Origin: Akebia trifoliata
Lineage: Eukaryota > Streptophyta > Magnoliopsida > Ranunculales > Lardizabalaceae
Direction: 5' to 3'
Length of the DNA: 64,000 bases
NCBI GenBank assembly: GCA_017979445.1
Contig: CM030718.1
Coordinates: 29,647,040-29,711,039 of the forward strand
A program made the translations under genes and the position numbers. Below the pieces are notes generated by a model. That model did no database searches. It saw only the letters and a list, made by a program, of their open reading frames with translations, and was not told the origin of the DNA. Of this stretch, positions 9,456 to 22,951 are shown piece after piece (position 1 is the stretch's first letter; each line of letters opens with the position of its first letter).

Positions 9456-12400
9456 AAATAAAAATAAAAAAAATATATGGACAATTTTAGGCTTTTAAGA
9501 ATCTCTTGAACTCAATTGTATATCTCCAAAATCAAAATTTTCAAAGAACCCAATTCAATAACCAAGATTTCTGTCCTTCTAACTGAGGATGATAAAAGGC
9601 TAGTTGTTACTATTGAACTAGAAAATAAACATTAGAGAATAAAAGTAATGGATTGTTGAGCTAGAAAATAAATTAAATTAAAGCAAGGAAACTTACACTG
9701 TCGTATTAGCCCTAAATCCTTCCTTCCGTTGTTCATTTATCCCAATAAGAAATGGCAGACTAGCTATAAAAACAAGTTCTCTCCTTCACCACAACGCATG
9801 AAAGGCATGTTCATTTGCAATTCGAGCCAATTAAACATACTCAATAAGAGAAAATATAATTATAAACAGGAATTGAAAGTTGCAATTGTATTAATTCTAG
9901 CAAATTCAAGGCAACCTTGTCAAGATTCAAAAAACCTAATAAATCCAGCAAAAAATAGCAAAATTTGAATTCTAGTCTCCAAAAGACCAATATATTTTGT
10001 TATAAACTTTGTTATAAAATCATATTAATTCTTGAATTGCCTCTAAAAACTTCTAGGATTTCGAATTGAAACATCGTACCTGAATCTTTGTTGATGCTAG
10101 TGGTGGGGGAAGATGAAGAAGCTTCAACTATTGCTTTTTTAATGAAAATCATGGGTAAGGCAAACAACAAGATAATAATGTTTGTTAACATAGAACATCT
10201 ATGGTGATAATAAAACCCAGAACAACAATTAGTGTAAATTTGTGGAACTCTGTTAGTTGTAGAAACACCAATGGTACAACCTACAAATAACTTAAGAATT
10301 ACTTAATCTGTTTCTCATCTACAAAGTTGAATCATAAATAAATAAATAAGGTTAAAAACAAGTTTTGAACAACTAAGATACATAATCCAGCTACTTTTCC
10401 AACAACTATCATCCTCATTCAACCAGTCACAAGGAGAAACCAAACTTGGACAAAATGATTTCAGAACAACCAAAACTCCAAGCATCAATTTAAGTAAGAC
10501 TTGTACCTATTATTCCAATTTGGTTGAACGCTAGTTGTTGCCCCATCCAATAAGTGATGAGCAGGATTTCAATCTTCTTAGATCTAACATATTCAAGGCT
10601 TGGAGGCACATAAATCTCTTGCTATCAATTAGGCCATCCATCATAATTGAAAATATTCTGAGAGAAAAAACACAAAGAAGTAATAAACCACACCATTTGA
10701 GTATTAAGAGCTTTTAGAGCAAAGGGTCTGTTTGGTAATCCCGTAGTTCCATGTCTTTTGCAAGGTGGGGATGGAATTAAAAAGGGAAGAGCCTATGAAG
10801 GATTAGCTCTATTTGTCCATCCACTATACTGGACCCACCCACACAACAATCCACCAAAACTTTGTTTCACTTGGCCAAAATAGATTATAAAATATTTCAA
10901 ATCTGCACTTCCTTGCTAAGTCTTTATGAACATTTCCCAAACCATATTTCTTAAGAGTTTACAGATAAGAAAACATGAAACAAGTCCTACAATCAGTACA
11001 TGAGAAGTACTTCTCACAGTTAGCTAAACCTACTCCACCCCACCCCACATTTGTTTAATGAAAATCTAACAGAGCAATCTAGGTATAATGATTCTTAATT
11101 TCAATGACCTCATTAAAGGATAGTTTCCCAAATTTGGGTCAAATCCTTTCGTATTCTCCATTTTAATTTCACAACCTAATCATCTCGAGAAGAAAAAAAA
11201 AAAAAAATGAATCTTAGGCCATGGGTTCAAGTTCATCTTAACTCTAAGAAAAAAAAATGAAATATCGATATCCATGAGATGGTTTTCTGTTTATTTAGTT
11301 GCTTAGAATGCTCGTTTTGTTAACAAAAAATGCATACCAAATAAGAAATATTTCAAAATGAACAAATTCCCTTGTCATAAACTTGTGTCCCTCTGTTTAA
11401 TGTAGGCAAGAGTATCTTCAGCCACTAATTATCAAGAAAGTAAAATCAAAATGAAGCAGAACCTGAAATTTAGTTGAAGTTTTGTACCATCACAGAAGGT
11501 TTCAGCTGAGCATGCATTATTACATGGTTGATAAGTAATAAATTACCATTTACAATAGCAATATAGCATAGGTTGATATTAATGCAGTGATGTTACCCTA
11601 TATGTTTTCCTATATTTCAAGACAATAAGTACAGTAAAGTGACCTTTCAAACATTTTAGCCAATCAAGAGCACTAAATTTGCCTAAATTCATTTAATGTG
11701 CCTACTAACATAAAAAAAATGCATGACAATATATCTATTGAAGTAGATATTAGTCTCTGAAATTAAGCATCTTTGCTCTCATTAGTATTTTGTTGTACTC
11801 AAAAAGCTAGTGGGAAGATAGGCCTTTGGGGTCCATTAGTGCTTGATATATATATATTAGTGGTGTAGATACGTGGGATTCGAAACCTTTGGGGAGGTTT
11901 GAGGTAATCTACATGGGTTTAGGAGTTGCCACCATTCAATTAAAGTGTGAATGGACACTATAAAAGGTTTTTTAAAATCTGTTTTTCGCTTGTAGTGACT
12001 CACATATCCAAAGATAAGCGGAAATGGTCTACCTAGAAATATAAGGTAAGGAGGTTTGGTTGAGGGATAAGAAACCTCTTAGGTGAGTTGGCAAGAAACT
12101 TAGGGAGTGATTCCAAGGAATCATCTTCTACTCCTAAATCTTCTTCTCTTTATCTTCTATTTTGTTTGATAAAACCCTAAATTCCAAACCCCTTGATAAA
12201 TCTCCCTAACTTGTTTCCATTAACATCTAGAAAACACCCTTGCTCTTTCACTATAGCTACCTAATCCCCAACAACCCTACATTTAATTTCAGTCAATTCT
12301 TATTGACTTTAGATTGGAATATTGCTGAGATTATATGTGGAGGTTGAACTTAATGGATTTTTTAAGAAAGAGTATTGCTATTGCCCCACCAAACTTTTAC

Positions 12401-13001
12401 TAATGCCACACCGATTCCTATGATAAACTTCAGTAAAATGAAAGCGGGAGGACAAGGTGGCCCCTTAAAAGTACAAGATGCAAAACAACTAAGAAAAACC
12501 AAAGCAACAAAATAACAAAGCACTCTGAAGACTCCAAAGAGCACAACTCCTCCCATCTAAACACAAAGTCTTCAAAGAATACTCATTCAAATTATTTTCT
12601 CAATTTGCACCAAAAGAATAGTAAATCGAAAATCTCCAAGGTCACTTCTTAAGACGATTTTTCCATTGACACTGGTAAATGTACATTAAGTTGCAACTTT
12701 TGGGTTAATTTTGTTCTAAAATTTATCTGAGAATTTGATGGTTACCATTTTTCTTTGTCATGTATCCATTGTATAGCTCCGTGGGTGTTAAAAAATTCGA
12801 CTCAGACCTCTTATCACCTTGTTTGACACCACAAACTTGGTTTTGAAATCCGTCCACACCAATTTGCTTCCACTTTTCTTCCAACACAAAAGATAATATA
12901 TTTTTTGCTGCCAAAATAAGTTTATTTGTTTTATTTATAGATAGTGTATAGTACTATATGCTTGCATATGGAATTTCTGCTTGTTGCGTAACTTATTATA
13001 G
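9456..13001. other. Long spacer before STN8, unit 1
   Basis: About 3.5 kb of AT-rich sequence with no recognisable gene. It includes an A run near 11200, a short TA run near 11850, and a pair of minus-strand frames (12362-12556 and 12723-12914) whose peptides match nothing I know. The kinase N-lobe exons that should precede the STN8 fragment are not detectable here. Unit 2 repeats this at about 23135-26691. Confidence 0.55.
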
Positions 13002-13869
13002 GGAACCCATGTTCCAGGGAGATCAAAACTTAACCAATTACATGAGGGATTGCAGCTTCCCTTTGAACTTAGAGTCCATTATGTTTGGACGCATCTTACA
13101 AGGACAAGACTCGATTGAATGGAATGCTGTGATCATCAAACAAATTATGCGTCACATTATAACTTCTCTCAAGAAGATTCATGACAATGGTATTATTCAC
13201 CGAGACATTAAACCAGCCAACTTAGTGGTAACAAAGAAGGGACAGATCAAGCTCATAGATTTTGGAGCTGCCACAGACCTTCGAATTGGCAAAAACTATG
13301 TTCCCAACCGTGGTCTACTCGACCCAGATTATGGTCCTCCTGAGTTATACGTGCTCCCAGAAGAAACACCCATCCCTCCCCCAGAGCCCATAGCGGCTTT
13401 ACTTTCTCCTATGCTTTGGCAGGTATAGTTTTCTTCCTGACGTGTACCACGGACGTCCTCTTATTGAAAACTCTGTAAAATTCGTTCTTCGAAATGTTAA
13501 TGTTTGGTTTTGTTTATGAATTCAGCTTAACAGTCCAGATTTCTTTGATATGTACTCGGCCGGAATTATACTATTGCAAATGGCTATTCCCACCTTAAGA
13601 ACGACATCGGGTTTATAGAATTTCAACTCGGAAATAAAGACAAATGGATATGACTAAAGTGGAGAGAAATCGCTCGAATGAGACCCGACTTACAGCTTCT
13701 TGATCTTGATTCTGGTAGAGGTTGGGACTTGGCTACAAAGCTTATTTCCGAGAGAGGTTTCCTTAGAAGAGGGAGATCATCGGCTTCTGCTGCACTAAGG
13801 CATCCGTATTTCTTGTTGGGTGGTGATCAGGCGACCGCGGTTCTTTCGAAACTAAGCTTAAGCAAGTAA
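13002..13869 (+). pseudogene. STN8: STN8 thylakoid kinase pseudogene, C-lobe, unit 1/2 junction
   Basis: Two exons of the chloroplast kinase STN8. Exon 1 (about 13002-13422) runs from FQGDQNLTNYMRD through the catalytic loop HRDIKPANL and the DFG motif in LIDFGAATDLRIGKN to PPEPIAALLSPMLWQ, and ends at a GT donor. Exon 2 starts after TTCAG at 13526 with LNSPDFFDMYSAGIILLQMA. It meets a TAG at 13616-13618, where the diverged copy at 40.6 kb reads AAG. A 4-bp deletion near 13650 (relative to the 40.6-kb copy) then shifts the frame, after which the rest continues in another frame to LSLSK and TAA. The N-lobe, including the ATP-binding lysine, and the transit peptide are missing. Catalytic motifs are intact but the protein cannot be made. 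Confidence 0.9.
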
Positions 13870-15203
13870 TCATTTTCTCAATTATGTAAGTATTGCATTG
13901 TTTTCTTCCCTCTATATTTTCTTCGATTACTTCTCTTTGAGTTCATGAATTCAAGTCTAGCTTACGTACCAAAACAAAATGTGTACTTGATGTTTATAGA
14001 TGACTTGAGTAAAATTAAGGGAATTTTCGATCATTTTTTATTCTTTTTTTTGTTTGTTTGTTTTCGAGAAAGATTTCCTGACCTTTTCTTCCTCATTAAT
14101 TCTATCGTCTCTTCCCAGATGTTATAAATTTTGACGATATTAATTCTTTTTGACCGATTCATCCTCTTTGATGCAGTCTGGTAAGAGTTTTTTGCCAAAA
14201 ACTTCTCACAAAGTCCCATCTTTGTGAAGTCACCCTGCTAAGATCTATGAAAATGCCGTAACTTTCTCATGTGAGTTTGAATACTGATAGCTTGCATTTA
14301 AAATATTTTTTTCCCGCTATTTAACGAAAACAAAGAATCGAGAAAATCTTTTGTTTGCCTTTCAATATAGAACTAAGAATCAGTGCCCTTTAATATTTGC
14401 TAAATTTCTGTTTTTATGATTTGTAAGACATATTCTCAACTATCCTAATAGTTGCAAGACAAGCATCTGAACAAAGCTGTTCCATCAAAAGTAGAAACAA
14501 AAATGGATTCTCAAACAAAGAAAATCCAATACAGAAAGACAACAATCACAAAGGCGTAAATAATTGAAATATATAAAATAAAATTTTAGAAAATTTAAGA
14601 GAGAGAGAGAGAGAGAGGACCTGAATATGCAGGGTATGTTGATCATGACAGTAGTCTTAGAATTAAGGTGTCCACTGATGAAAAACGTAATCATCCCAAC
14701 AACATCCAACGTTTAAGAAAAGAAAACCCAATCTCTCTGTTTCGCTGTCTGTCGCTCTCTCTCTCTTGAAGTCTTTGGCTTCTTTAACATTTGAAGGAAA
14801 CGCTTCTGAATCTTGAAGAAGTCTCGGTCGCACCAGCCATTCCTACCCAGCCTTAACATTTATGGATTGAATGAAACACACTCCACTCTCCCCCAAATCG
14901 GTGTTTCCTCTCTCGGTAGTAATGTTTGATGTGAATCGAGTCCGCAATACATTCATCTTCAACAAGGCTTCTCTCTCTCTTCTTTGGGTATATTTTCTGT
15001 TTTTTTTTTTTTTTTTTTTTTGACGTTCATATTTAGATCAGGAAAACTTGGGCGAGAACATCAAATGCATCTTCGAGTTGACATTAAAATCACTCTTACA
15101 AACTTGTTGGCGAATTTTGGGGCGGGATCGACTCGGAAAAAAACAGCAATTTTTTTATTTTCTTATTTTTGACATCAACTCTTCAAAAATTCTAACCGGA
15201 CAT

Positions 15204-15674
15204 AAGTGGACTGAGCCAACTCGGTCAACAGAGTCAACTCGGTGATCTGAGTCAATTCGGGGTACTGAGTCAAACTCGTGCACTGAGTCAACTCGTTTGA
15301 CCGAGTTAACTCGGTGACTGAGTCGACTCACTGCACTGAGTTTGGCTCGGTGACTGAGTCAAACTCGTGCACTGAGTCAACTCGTTTGACCGAGTTAACT
15401 CGGTGACTGAGTCGACTCGCCGTGCTGAGTTGACTCTGTGCCTGAGTCAAACTCGTGCACTGAGTCAACTCGTTTGACCGAGTTAACTCGGTGTACTGAG
15501 TCGACTCACTGTGCTGCGTCAACTCGTTTGACCGAGTTAACTCGGACACTGAGTTGACTCGATGAGCTTTGTTGACTCGGCCACTGTGTCAACTCGCTGA
15601 GCTTGAGTTGACTCGTTCGACTGAGTCTGCTCTTGCTTGAGTCAACTAGGTGGCTGAGGTGACTCGGTGAAGCA
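15204..15674. repeat. GAGTCAACTCG minisatellite, unit 2
   Basis: This is the same array as in unit 1, with about the same length and module order and a few substitutions. Its modules can fold on themselves because GAGTCAACTCG and CGAGTTGACTC alternate on the same strand. Confidence 0.9.
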
Positions 15675-16231
15675 CCTTGCTTTATTAATGAGCACCGGCA
15701 GAGCTAATAAGGAGCTGGTGGGGGCACACCTATACGTTTTCCTCAAATAGATGCCCCATTTGTCCCCACTCCCTCACCTCTCTCTCCCCATTTGCCCTCA
15801 CACCCTCAATTTTTGCCCCTCCCTCCTTCAATTTTTTTGTTCACAACATTGGAAATGACCTAAATATCCTTTCCTTTAACTTCTAACCAAAAACCTCCTC
15901 CCTAAAATCATTCATCTTCAAGTTCTTCAACTATACAACTAACCATAGTCTGCCCCCACTACGAGAAAACCCTGGCCCCGCTCCTATTAATGAGGGCATG
16001 CTTTTGGAGCATTGAAAAGTTGTACATTTGATCGCTTGGCCATAGACGATTTGAATAATGACGAACATGCACAAAAGTGTGAAAAATCATTTAACGGTTA
16101 AAATTTTACTAACATTCCTATACTCAGTGGCATTTCCACATAATCGTGAGCTACAAAGAGGATTTGCAATTGCAATTGAACGAAGAATTGTTGACCTCAA
16201 GAATTGAATCATAAATTATGAGAATGTGCAT

Positions 16232-16263
<32 letters not shown>

Positions 16264-16267
<4 letters not shown>

Positions 16268-16600
16268 TTTAAATATCCAATTTGATGATTATGTTGTAGC
16301 ATTTGCATGTGATGTAATCAGTTGTGTCGACGGGCGAAAATGCGGGAAAGGCTCGGGTTAAGGAATTGGATGGCAAATCTGTTCAATGACAATCTGCAGA
16401 TTATCGAGGAGGTTAGTTTTGTAGTTTATGTGATTCAATGCAATGGTATTGTATGTTCGTCCTGCTCTTTCGGCTCCAAAGCCAGGGTTGAAGGACCATA
16501 AAGTAATCAGCTGAGATCTAATATGTGATTTTTTAGCTGTTGGAAGTCTCAAGCCGATTAAAGGAATAAATGAATACGTTAAGCTTCCTTAATTGTATTA
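16264..16600. repeat. Segment A, unit 2
   Basis: This is the unit 2 counterpart of the segment at 2619-2935, nearly identical to it and in the same position relative to the DUF247 pseudogene. It is preceded by a longer T run (about 16231-16266). Confidence 0.75.
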
Positions 16601-16669
16601 TTTATATGTGTTGTTTAAGGATTTGGGATGTCAAGAAGAAGAATTAATTAAGAAGATATGAGAGATATA

Positions 16670-17275
16670 TGCATGGAAAGAGGTTCAAAGATCCAGAAGA
16701 TAAAGAAGATTATTCCAAGTAAGTTAAAAAGAGGTGAAGCCAAAGTAAAGCTTAGTAACCATCTATCTGAATGGGTTATTGCCATAGATAATTGCATGAA
16801 AGGAGGAGGATCTCATCATCATCAGATTGCCTTTAACACAACATTTTCTATTTTTCGAGTCCCTAAGAACACGCTTCAACTCAAGCCAAATGCTTATAGG
16901 CCCAAAATCATCTCCATTGGCCCTTTCCACACCGATGTTGAAGAGGTGCCTCTTAGGCATCTTGGCACGGCATAATAATAATAATCAGCAGCAAGACATC
17001 ACTACTACTACTACTACTACTGTTACTGTTCTGAAAGAGGATGATGAGGAACTAGTCATAGAACCAGCAGAGAAAGCTGCAGCAGAACCTAATTGCATGA
17101 ATGCAGAGACACTTTTCACGGCCACGAAAATTTTGGAAAAGAAGACTAGAGCGTGATACTCAGACTCCTTCAATGAGGAAGTCATCCCTAGTGATAAACT
17201 TGTTCTGATTATGCTTTTTGATGGTTGCTTTGTTATCGAGCTCTTGCGATTGTATAACAAGGTCTTCAATTAGGT
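16670..17275 (+). pseudogene. DUF247 pseudogene, unit 2 (diverged copy)
   Basis: This has the same structure as the unit 1 copy, with the signature VPKNTLQLKPNAYRPKIISI and then GPFHTDV, a frameshift after LRHLGTA, the TGA before YSDSFNEEVIPSD (17154-17156) and the DGCFVIELLRLYNK end. It differs from units 1 and 3 at many residues (for example KLKRGEAKVKLSNH against KLNRVEAKVMLGNR) and carries a short insertion encoding PAEKA. Sequence on both sides is almost identical among units. This copy therefore probably has a different recent history, most simply gene conversion or an exchange with another locus. Confidence 0.82.
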
Positions 17276-17571
17276 ATAACTACTCTTTAATTAATTACTA
17301 TATACTCACTGACGATCTATGTATCTCATTCTCATCCTCATGTGCTAGCTAGCTTTTAATTCTAATTTATTAATTAGCATGTCATATTATATATATACAC
17401 TACTAGTGTTATACCTACATATATACATTCTTCATTTTTTCTTATATATAAACAGTAATTACTTGGCTTGCTTTTGTCGTCAAAAAGATAGAATTTGTCG
17501 ACCTTCAATCACAAATTATGGGAATTCGAAATGATGAAAATGTTGATCGGATATTTTTCGTTCTTCTTGTT

Positions 17572-17890
17572 TTTATATCCAATTTGATGACCATGTTATA
17601 GCATTTGCATGTAACCAGTTGTGTGGATAAGCTAAAATGTGGAAAGGCTTGGGTTAAGGAATTAGATAGCAAATTGGATTCAATGAGAGTTTGCATCTCT
17701 TCAAGGAGGATTGTTTTAGAGTTTGTGGGATTCAATGCAATGGCATTGTATGGTTGTCCTGCTCTTGCGGCTTCTATGCAAAAGGTGGAGTACCCTGAAG
17801 TAATCGGGTGAGATCTTGTATGTGTTTTTTTCTTTCTTGCATGCCTGAAATATATTAAAGGAACAAATGAATACGTCAAGCTTTCCTTGT
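17572..17890 (+). repeat. Segment B, unit 2
   Basis: Its open frame (17605-17811) has the same protein sequence as unit 1. This contrasts with the adjacent DUF247 copy, which differs strongly between units 1 and 2, so the boundary of the divergent patch lies between about 17.28 and 17.5 kb. Confidence 0.5.
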
Positions 17891-18171
17891 TCTTTGACAC
17901 TTGGTTATCAATTCTTATGAACTATGGGTATTTGGAATTTGAAGCATCCAGGACTCTAAAGATGCCCAATAGGGTGAGGATTCAAGGTAAAGTTTCATAT
18001 TGTACCAAAAAATGATTGCAGAGAAGTATTGAATTTGTTTTTTTTTTTTTTTTTATGTATATTTATTTAGTGAATTGATAAATATGACTGACATGTATTA
18101 ATTTATGTTATTTTATGACTGACATGAATTTTTTTTTTTTTGTTATATTTATTTAGTAAATTGATAAATAT

Positions 18172-18316
18172 ATATATATATATATATATATACAAAACCC
18201 TATTACCACTATATAAAAAAGACTTTAGACATCGGGTTTCACCTGATATCTAAAACTATAGCCATTAGTTTAACATCTGATGTCTAAAGTCAGAGCTTAT
18301 AAACACCGGATTTCAC
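18172..18316. mobile_element. CACTA-like relic with inverted repeats, unit 2
   Basis: The same 13-bp perfect inverted repeat lies at 18221-18233 and 18279-18291, after a slightly longer TA run. Presence in all three units means insertion predates amplification. Confidence 0.5.
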
Positions 18317-18645
18317 TTCTTGATTGTTTTTTGTTTTAATTTTTTTATATATTTTAACAATTGTTCTATTTTATCTGCATACCTGAATATACAATTTCCA
18401 AGATAAAGAGGAACATGAAATATTTATAGATAAACTGACACATTTACTGAAATAAATATAGGTTCATAAACTTTACACATATTTAATCAAGGACTTTATA
18501 CATGCATGCTTCATAAATGTATTTGAAACAATGAGTATAAAACAATCCCATTCAATCTCTCTCTTAACACATCCTAAAATGATGACTCGTTATTTATTCA
18601 TTAGTAGTAAACAAGAGCATCTAAACAGAGATTAATCCTTATATC

Positions 18646-18815
18646 TCAAACAATTTGATTAAGGTGTTCATTCATGGTGGTGTATTTCACATCAGGATAA
18701 AGCTTAAAAGCTTCAACTCCAAATGAAGGTTCAATCTTAAAGTTGATGCGGTCTCCCTTCACTAAAACTGAGTGAGTGGCTGATAATATGAAGTTTATTG
18801 ATTGATTCACGGCCT
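18646..18815 (-). pseudogene. PCBER / isoflavone reductase-like last exon, unit 2
   Basis: Same protein sequence as in unit 1, with the same acceptor and stop. No further exon of the gene lies upstream on the minus strand. Confidence 0.85.
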
Positions 18816-20457
18816 CTGCACCAACAATCAGACAAGAGAAATACAACAAAATAAACATCAGGCGATATTATAAAACATATAAAAGTGAGCCAAGAAATCC
18901 AGTTTTTAAAACACCATATCAACCACCATCATCACCACCGCTGCCATTGCACCACCATGCCAAATACAATGTGAAATATTTAACCGTTTGTTCTCTATTT
19001 GGATTTTGGATTACTAGTTATGAAAAAATATTCTAAAACAAATTATTTCTAATAAATTTTTTGATATAAAATGGATAAGAATGGTGTTCGAAATAGGATT
19101 AGGTAGAGGAAAAATTGCAAGAAAACAATCCAGGTACTAAAAGAACAAATTCAATTGTATGGCAAAGTATAGCACAACAGTCCATAGAGCTTATTGAATC
19201 TACTAGACCATATTAGGGAGTTGGCGAGAGGGTGGTTTATTATCTTCTCTCACACATTATGAGATGAAAGTGGTCAAGTGGATTCTCAAGCTAAAAATAG
19301 TGTACAAAGAGACTTTCTTGTATATTGGAAACTATGTTCTTGTCTTCTTGATGTCACATTTCTAAATATATAACACATTGTTACTTAGCAAGAAAATGTT
19401 AAAATTAAAAATAAAAAATAAAAGGTGGAGCAAAGTTTTTCTATTAACTATAGCAGAGATACTTGTTTAGCATGCACCAATAAATTTTAAAAATGAAGCT
19501 CGAGTATAAAGCTAGTTATATAATAGTCTTGAACCTTAATCTACGACTTTATACTTAATAAGAGTATAATGAGGATGCTTCCTAGGCATAGCAACTCCAT
19601 AAAAACCCCATAATGGTTTTTTTCCACAAGTTGAATAAATTACTTTATATTTGATTTCCATTGCTTGCATTTCTGAAAAAGAAAAATTTCAGATTGTTGT
19701 GGTTCAATTCTAATTTAACTTGTGCATTTTCCATCACTAACTGTAATTGTGTCATCTAGTAGAAGAATAATAGCTTTTATTACACTATTCCTCTCAACAC
19801 CTACAAAGCCTAGAATGAATGCGATCTCATTTGTTAATGGCCAGAATTTAATTCTAGACTGCCCGTCAATCAACCTATAAAGTGTGAATAGTGTGTATGT
19901 CGTGTGCTAGTACTGTTTTAACATACGAGTTCTTAAAAGGAGTAAATCATGGCTATAGTAACAATCAATAGCCCAAGCTATACACAGTCAAGATTATACA
20001 CATAAACAACTTGCAGAAGCCTTTACCTCAGATTTATGACCTTCAAGCTGGCTAGTAGAGTCATTTGAGACACAAAAATTATGTTGAAGTATGCTAGGGT
20101 CTCTATTTTCAGAAGACTATGCGTGAAATCCATGCCAAAGCACCAATTATTGTTTGATGCCCACCCATGGTTCAGACCTTACATCGAATGCCATGCCACA
20201 TCTGTCACAAAACACCAAAGCATCCAATGCAAAAAATGATTTTTAGTGCATGAATGTCTTTCCAGAGTAAAGAGAAGTGTAAGAGCAAGGATAAAAATCT
20301 GTATCCACAAGATATTTGCAATCCATGTTCTATTGAATCAAGAATATGGGTCATCAAGTGATGACATTCAAATCCAAGGGCATTAACAATGATGTTGAAG
20401 TTGCAAACCGAAAGTTTTCTAGCGGGTGATCCTAATTCTATATGATAATATTCACTT

Positions 20458-20556
20458 CTTTTTTTCGGAAGGGTAAGCTGGAGTGCTGGACTTGAACCCA
20501 CGACCTCAAAGTGCTCTGCAATGTGTCAAACCAACTGAGCTGTAGGTCTAAGCCCA
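20458..20556 (-). mobile_element. tRNA-derived SINE, unit 2
   Basis: This is the same insertion with intact AATATTCACTT duplications at 20447-20457 and 20557-20567. It differs from unit 1 by a single visible substitution (GCTCTG for GCTTTG). Confidence 0.88.
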
Positions 20557-22125
20557 AATATTCACTTTATTTGTCCACACATGCCTTTCTCTACACTATT
20601 CCAACACAACTTCTTATATGACTAAATTTTCCCTGAATGAAGACCTTACAAATTTCTGAGTGGTGACTTCATCTTTTGGGGTACTTCAATATATATTGGA
20701 GCAGGTTTCACATCCCAACCGGTATGAGTGTTTATGCCTTAATTTGTGTATTGTGTTTCTAAATTCCTTGTATCATTTGCTGCTAAAAGTTTTTCAGAAA
20801 AACTTGAATAGAGCATTCAAATTATGGGAACTAGGCTACCTAACTAGTTCTCATAAAATCATCCGTTAGATTTTTATTCTTGGGATAAAATCATCCTCGA
20901 GATATATGATATTAAAATAATATAAATTTCATCCGTTAGATTTTACATGATTGGGATCACATGTTTTCTCATGAGTCATTGAAACCTACTCATTAGTAAC
21001 TGAGAGTTTGCTTGATTTGGTTCATATGACTTCGGCTAAATCTTTTGCATGCATGAACCAAACAATGGACGGGAGCGACGGTGAACACAGAGGCGGTTTC
21101 ATCCACTCACCACCACTACCTCCCAAAGCTCCTTGGTAGAGGCTTCCATCATTGGTGAGCTCGGTCCATAGATGAATCCGAGAGACCTCACTTATACATC
21201 ATATAAGCCTATTGAAATGCAATATTTATGAAAATTCAAACATGTAATTAACCATTCAAACCCCTGTTATTTTTCATGAGAAAAGAGAAAGGGGCTTGCT
21301 CCCTTACAATCATACAAAGCGAAAGAGAAAAGCGTGGGAAATTTTAACATGACAAATATATTACCTATTCCAAGCTTCTTTCCCACTTGTGCTTCTTACC
21401 TGCAACATAATCAAGACAAAGGAGATTGTTGGTTGAGACAGGAATTACGAGACAAAATGAATTAATAATGCCTGATATGGGCTGTTTTCAAATTACATTT
21501 TTTAGCTTGTTTCAAAACTTCTATGAGAGAATTAAATATCACTGCAGAGTTCAGAAGGTAGAAATTGTCTGAGTGTGCTAGATGAAAATTTGAACTTGCA
21601 AGTCTTGAATTCTCAAGGATTCATGTGAAGCAAGACACCTCGTTTGGTGATATTCATGTGGTGAAAAATCTTAGATTGAAGCAGTCGTACAAAGCCACAA
21701 TTTGTATAAATATGTCGGGTATATTAGGTGGACCCAATTAGAGGTGGGAAAATTGACAATGATAACAACACACTTGCATGAGTCAACTATACCTACTAGT
21801 GATGGGAGAGGTAAAACCTATCCAATCCAATATTACAAACATAGGTTTAAAGAAGATCAAAGTGTAATAAAACATTCTCGGATAGCATATTATATTCCAG
21901 GAAGAAGAAATATTAGAGAATTTTGACAACTACGGAGAAAGGTCATGCAATGCTTATATCAGCTCAACAACTTGCTTAATAAGCAAGCTTGATGCACCCT
22001 TTATTATCAATAAGAACGTTTGCCCCCTGAACGTTGAACTGACTCAGTCGACTAGTTTTGGAAATATAGTAGACTCATTTTTTTTCTCAAATTAAAAGTA
22101 CCAATTAAAGAGAAGGGAGATATAC

Positions 22126-22207
22126 CTCAATGTCTTTGTGCATTATTCCATTCTTTTGAAGATACCCCAGCCCTAGCAACAGTTGCTTCTTGTACATTTT
22201 GATAACC
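22126..22207 (-). pseudogene. ANP/NPK1-type MAPKKK exon, unit 2
   Basis: Same sequence, splice borders and HKD lesion as unit 1. The lesion therefore predates duplication of the unit. Confidence 0.75.
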
Positions 22208-22738
22208 TATCAAACAAATGAGTATGGAACATATCAGTAAACCAAGCATACCAACTCTGCAGACACTGTGAAAAAAGCCCAATATTTGACAGACCTGCCT
22301 GTCAAATATGCCCGTCAAATATACTTATGAAAAAAAAATATATGCCCCTCAAGTATTTTCTTGTATAATTTTTTTTGACGGTCCTGAACTGTCAAATTAT
22401 TGGGGGATAAACTTAAAAAAATAAAAAATAAATCCATAGTTTATGAGCGTTGAATATGGAGGTTTAACAAACAATAGGACCGTCCTATAATTCACCAATC
22501 ACAATAAACGAAATAAAAAAAAAAAAAAAAAAAAAAAATTAGAATAAAAAAATCATAAAACAAAGATCATTCATAGAAACCAAATCTTGACCACCCAAGA
22601 AAGTCAATTCACATCAAATCCAATTAGAAACAAAACACAAAACATATCATTGCAATACCAACTAATTCACAAACAACATAGTGTAAAAAAAAATTGTTCA
22701 ACTAAAAGGAAAGACTGTCGACAAGACAAAAATGTCAG

Positions 22739-22822
22739 AAAAGAAAAAAAGAAAGGTAGCTCAAAGAGATCAGAAATCATAAAAGAAAAAAAGAAAGGTA
22801 GCTCAAAGAGATCAGAAATCAT
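22739..22822. repeat. 42-bp tandem duplication, unit 2
   Basis: Same duplication as at 9060-9143. One extra A just upstream (GACAAAAATG against GACAAAATG) changes the reading frame relative to unit 1. Confidence 0.8.
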
Positions 22823-22951
22823 AAAAGAAAACAAGCAATCAAACCGATGTACCATTAGAACTAATGGAAAGACTATTTGAATCTCTTCTCTATTCTTATC
22901 TTCTATGATACTAACCTTATGTCCGTTGCTCGAAGAATTGCATCTTATGGG

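Larger units (their letters stand above)
1..13649 (+). repeat. Tandem 13.65-kb repeat, unit 1
   Basis: Position 1 matches position 13650 and the two sequences then run in parallel for the whole unit, with scattered substitutions and small indels, so this is a large head-to-tail duplication. The phase chosen here simply follows the window edge, and the true duplication breakpoint cannot be fixed from the array itself. The unit carries pieces of at least five unrelated genes on both strands: STN8 and DUF247 on plus, PCBER, MAPKKK and neprosin on minus. It also carries a minisatellite, a SINE and CACTA-like relics. Unit 1 differs from unit 2 most visibly in a longer GA run (about 949-974) and in the DUF247 region. 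Confidence 0.97.

Noticed and set aside
12362..12914. Two minus-strand frames upstream of the STN8 fragment (one with a hydrophobic stretch)
   Set aside because: No family pattern; one frame changes length between units through a 1-bp difference; no splice borders.
12958..13428. STN8 segment as an intact short kinase gene starting at the ATG at 12958
   Set aside because: Homology to STN8 begins only near 13002-13010, the N-lobe is missing and exon 2 contains a TAG and a 4-bp deletion.
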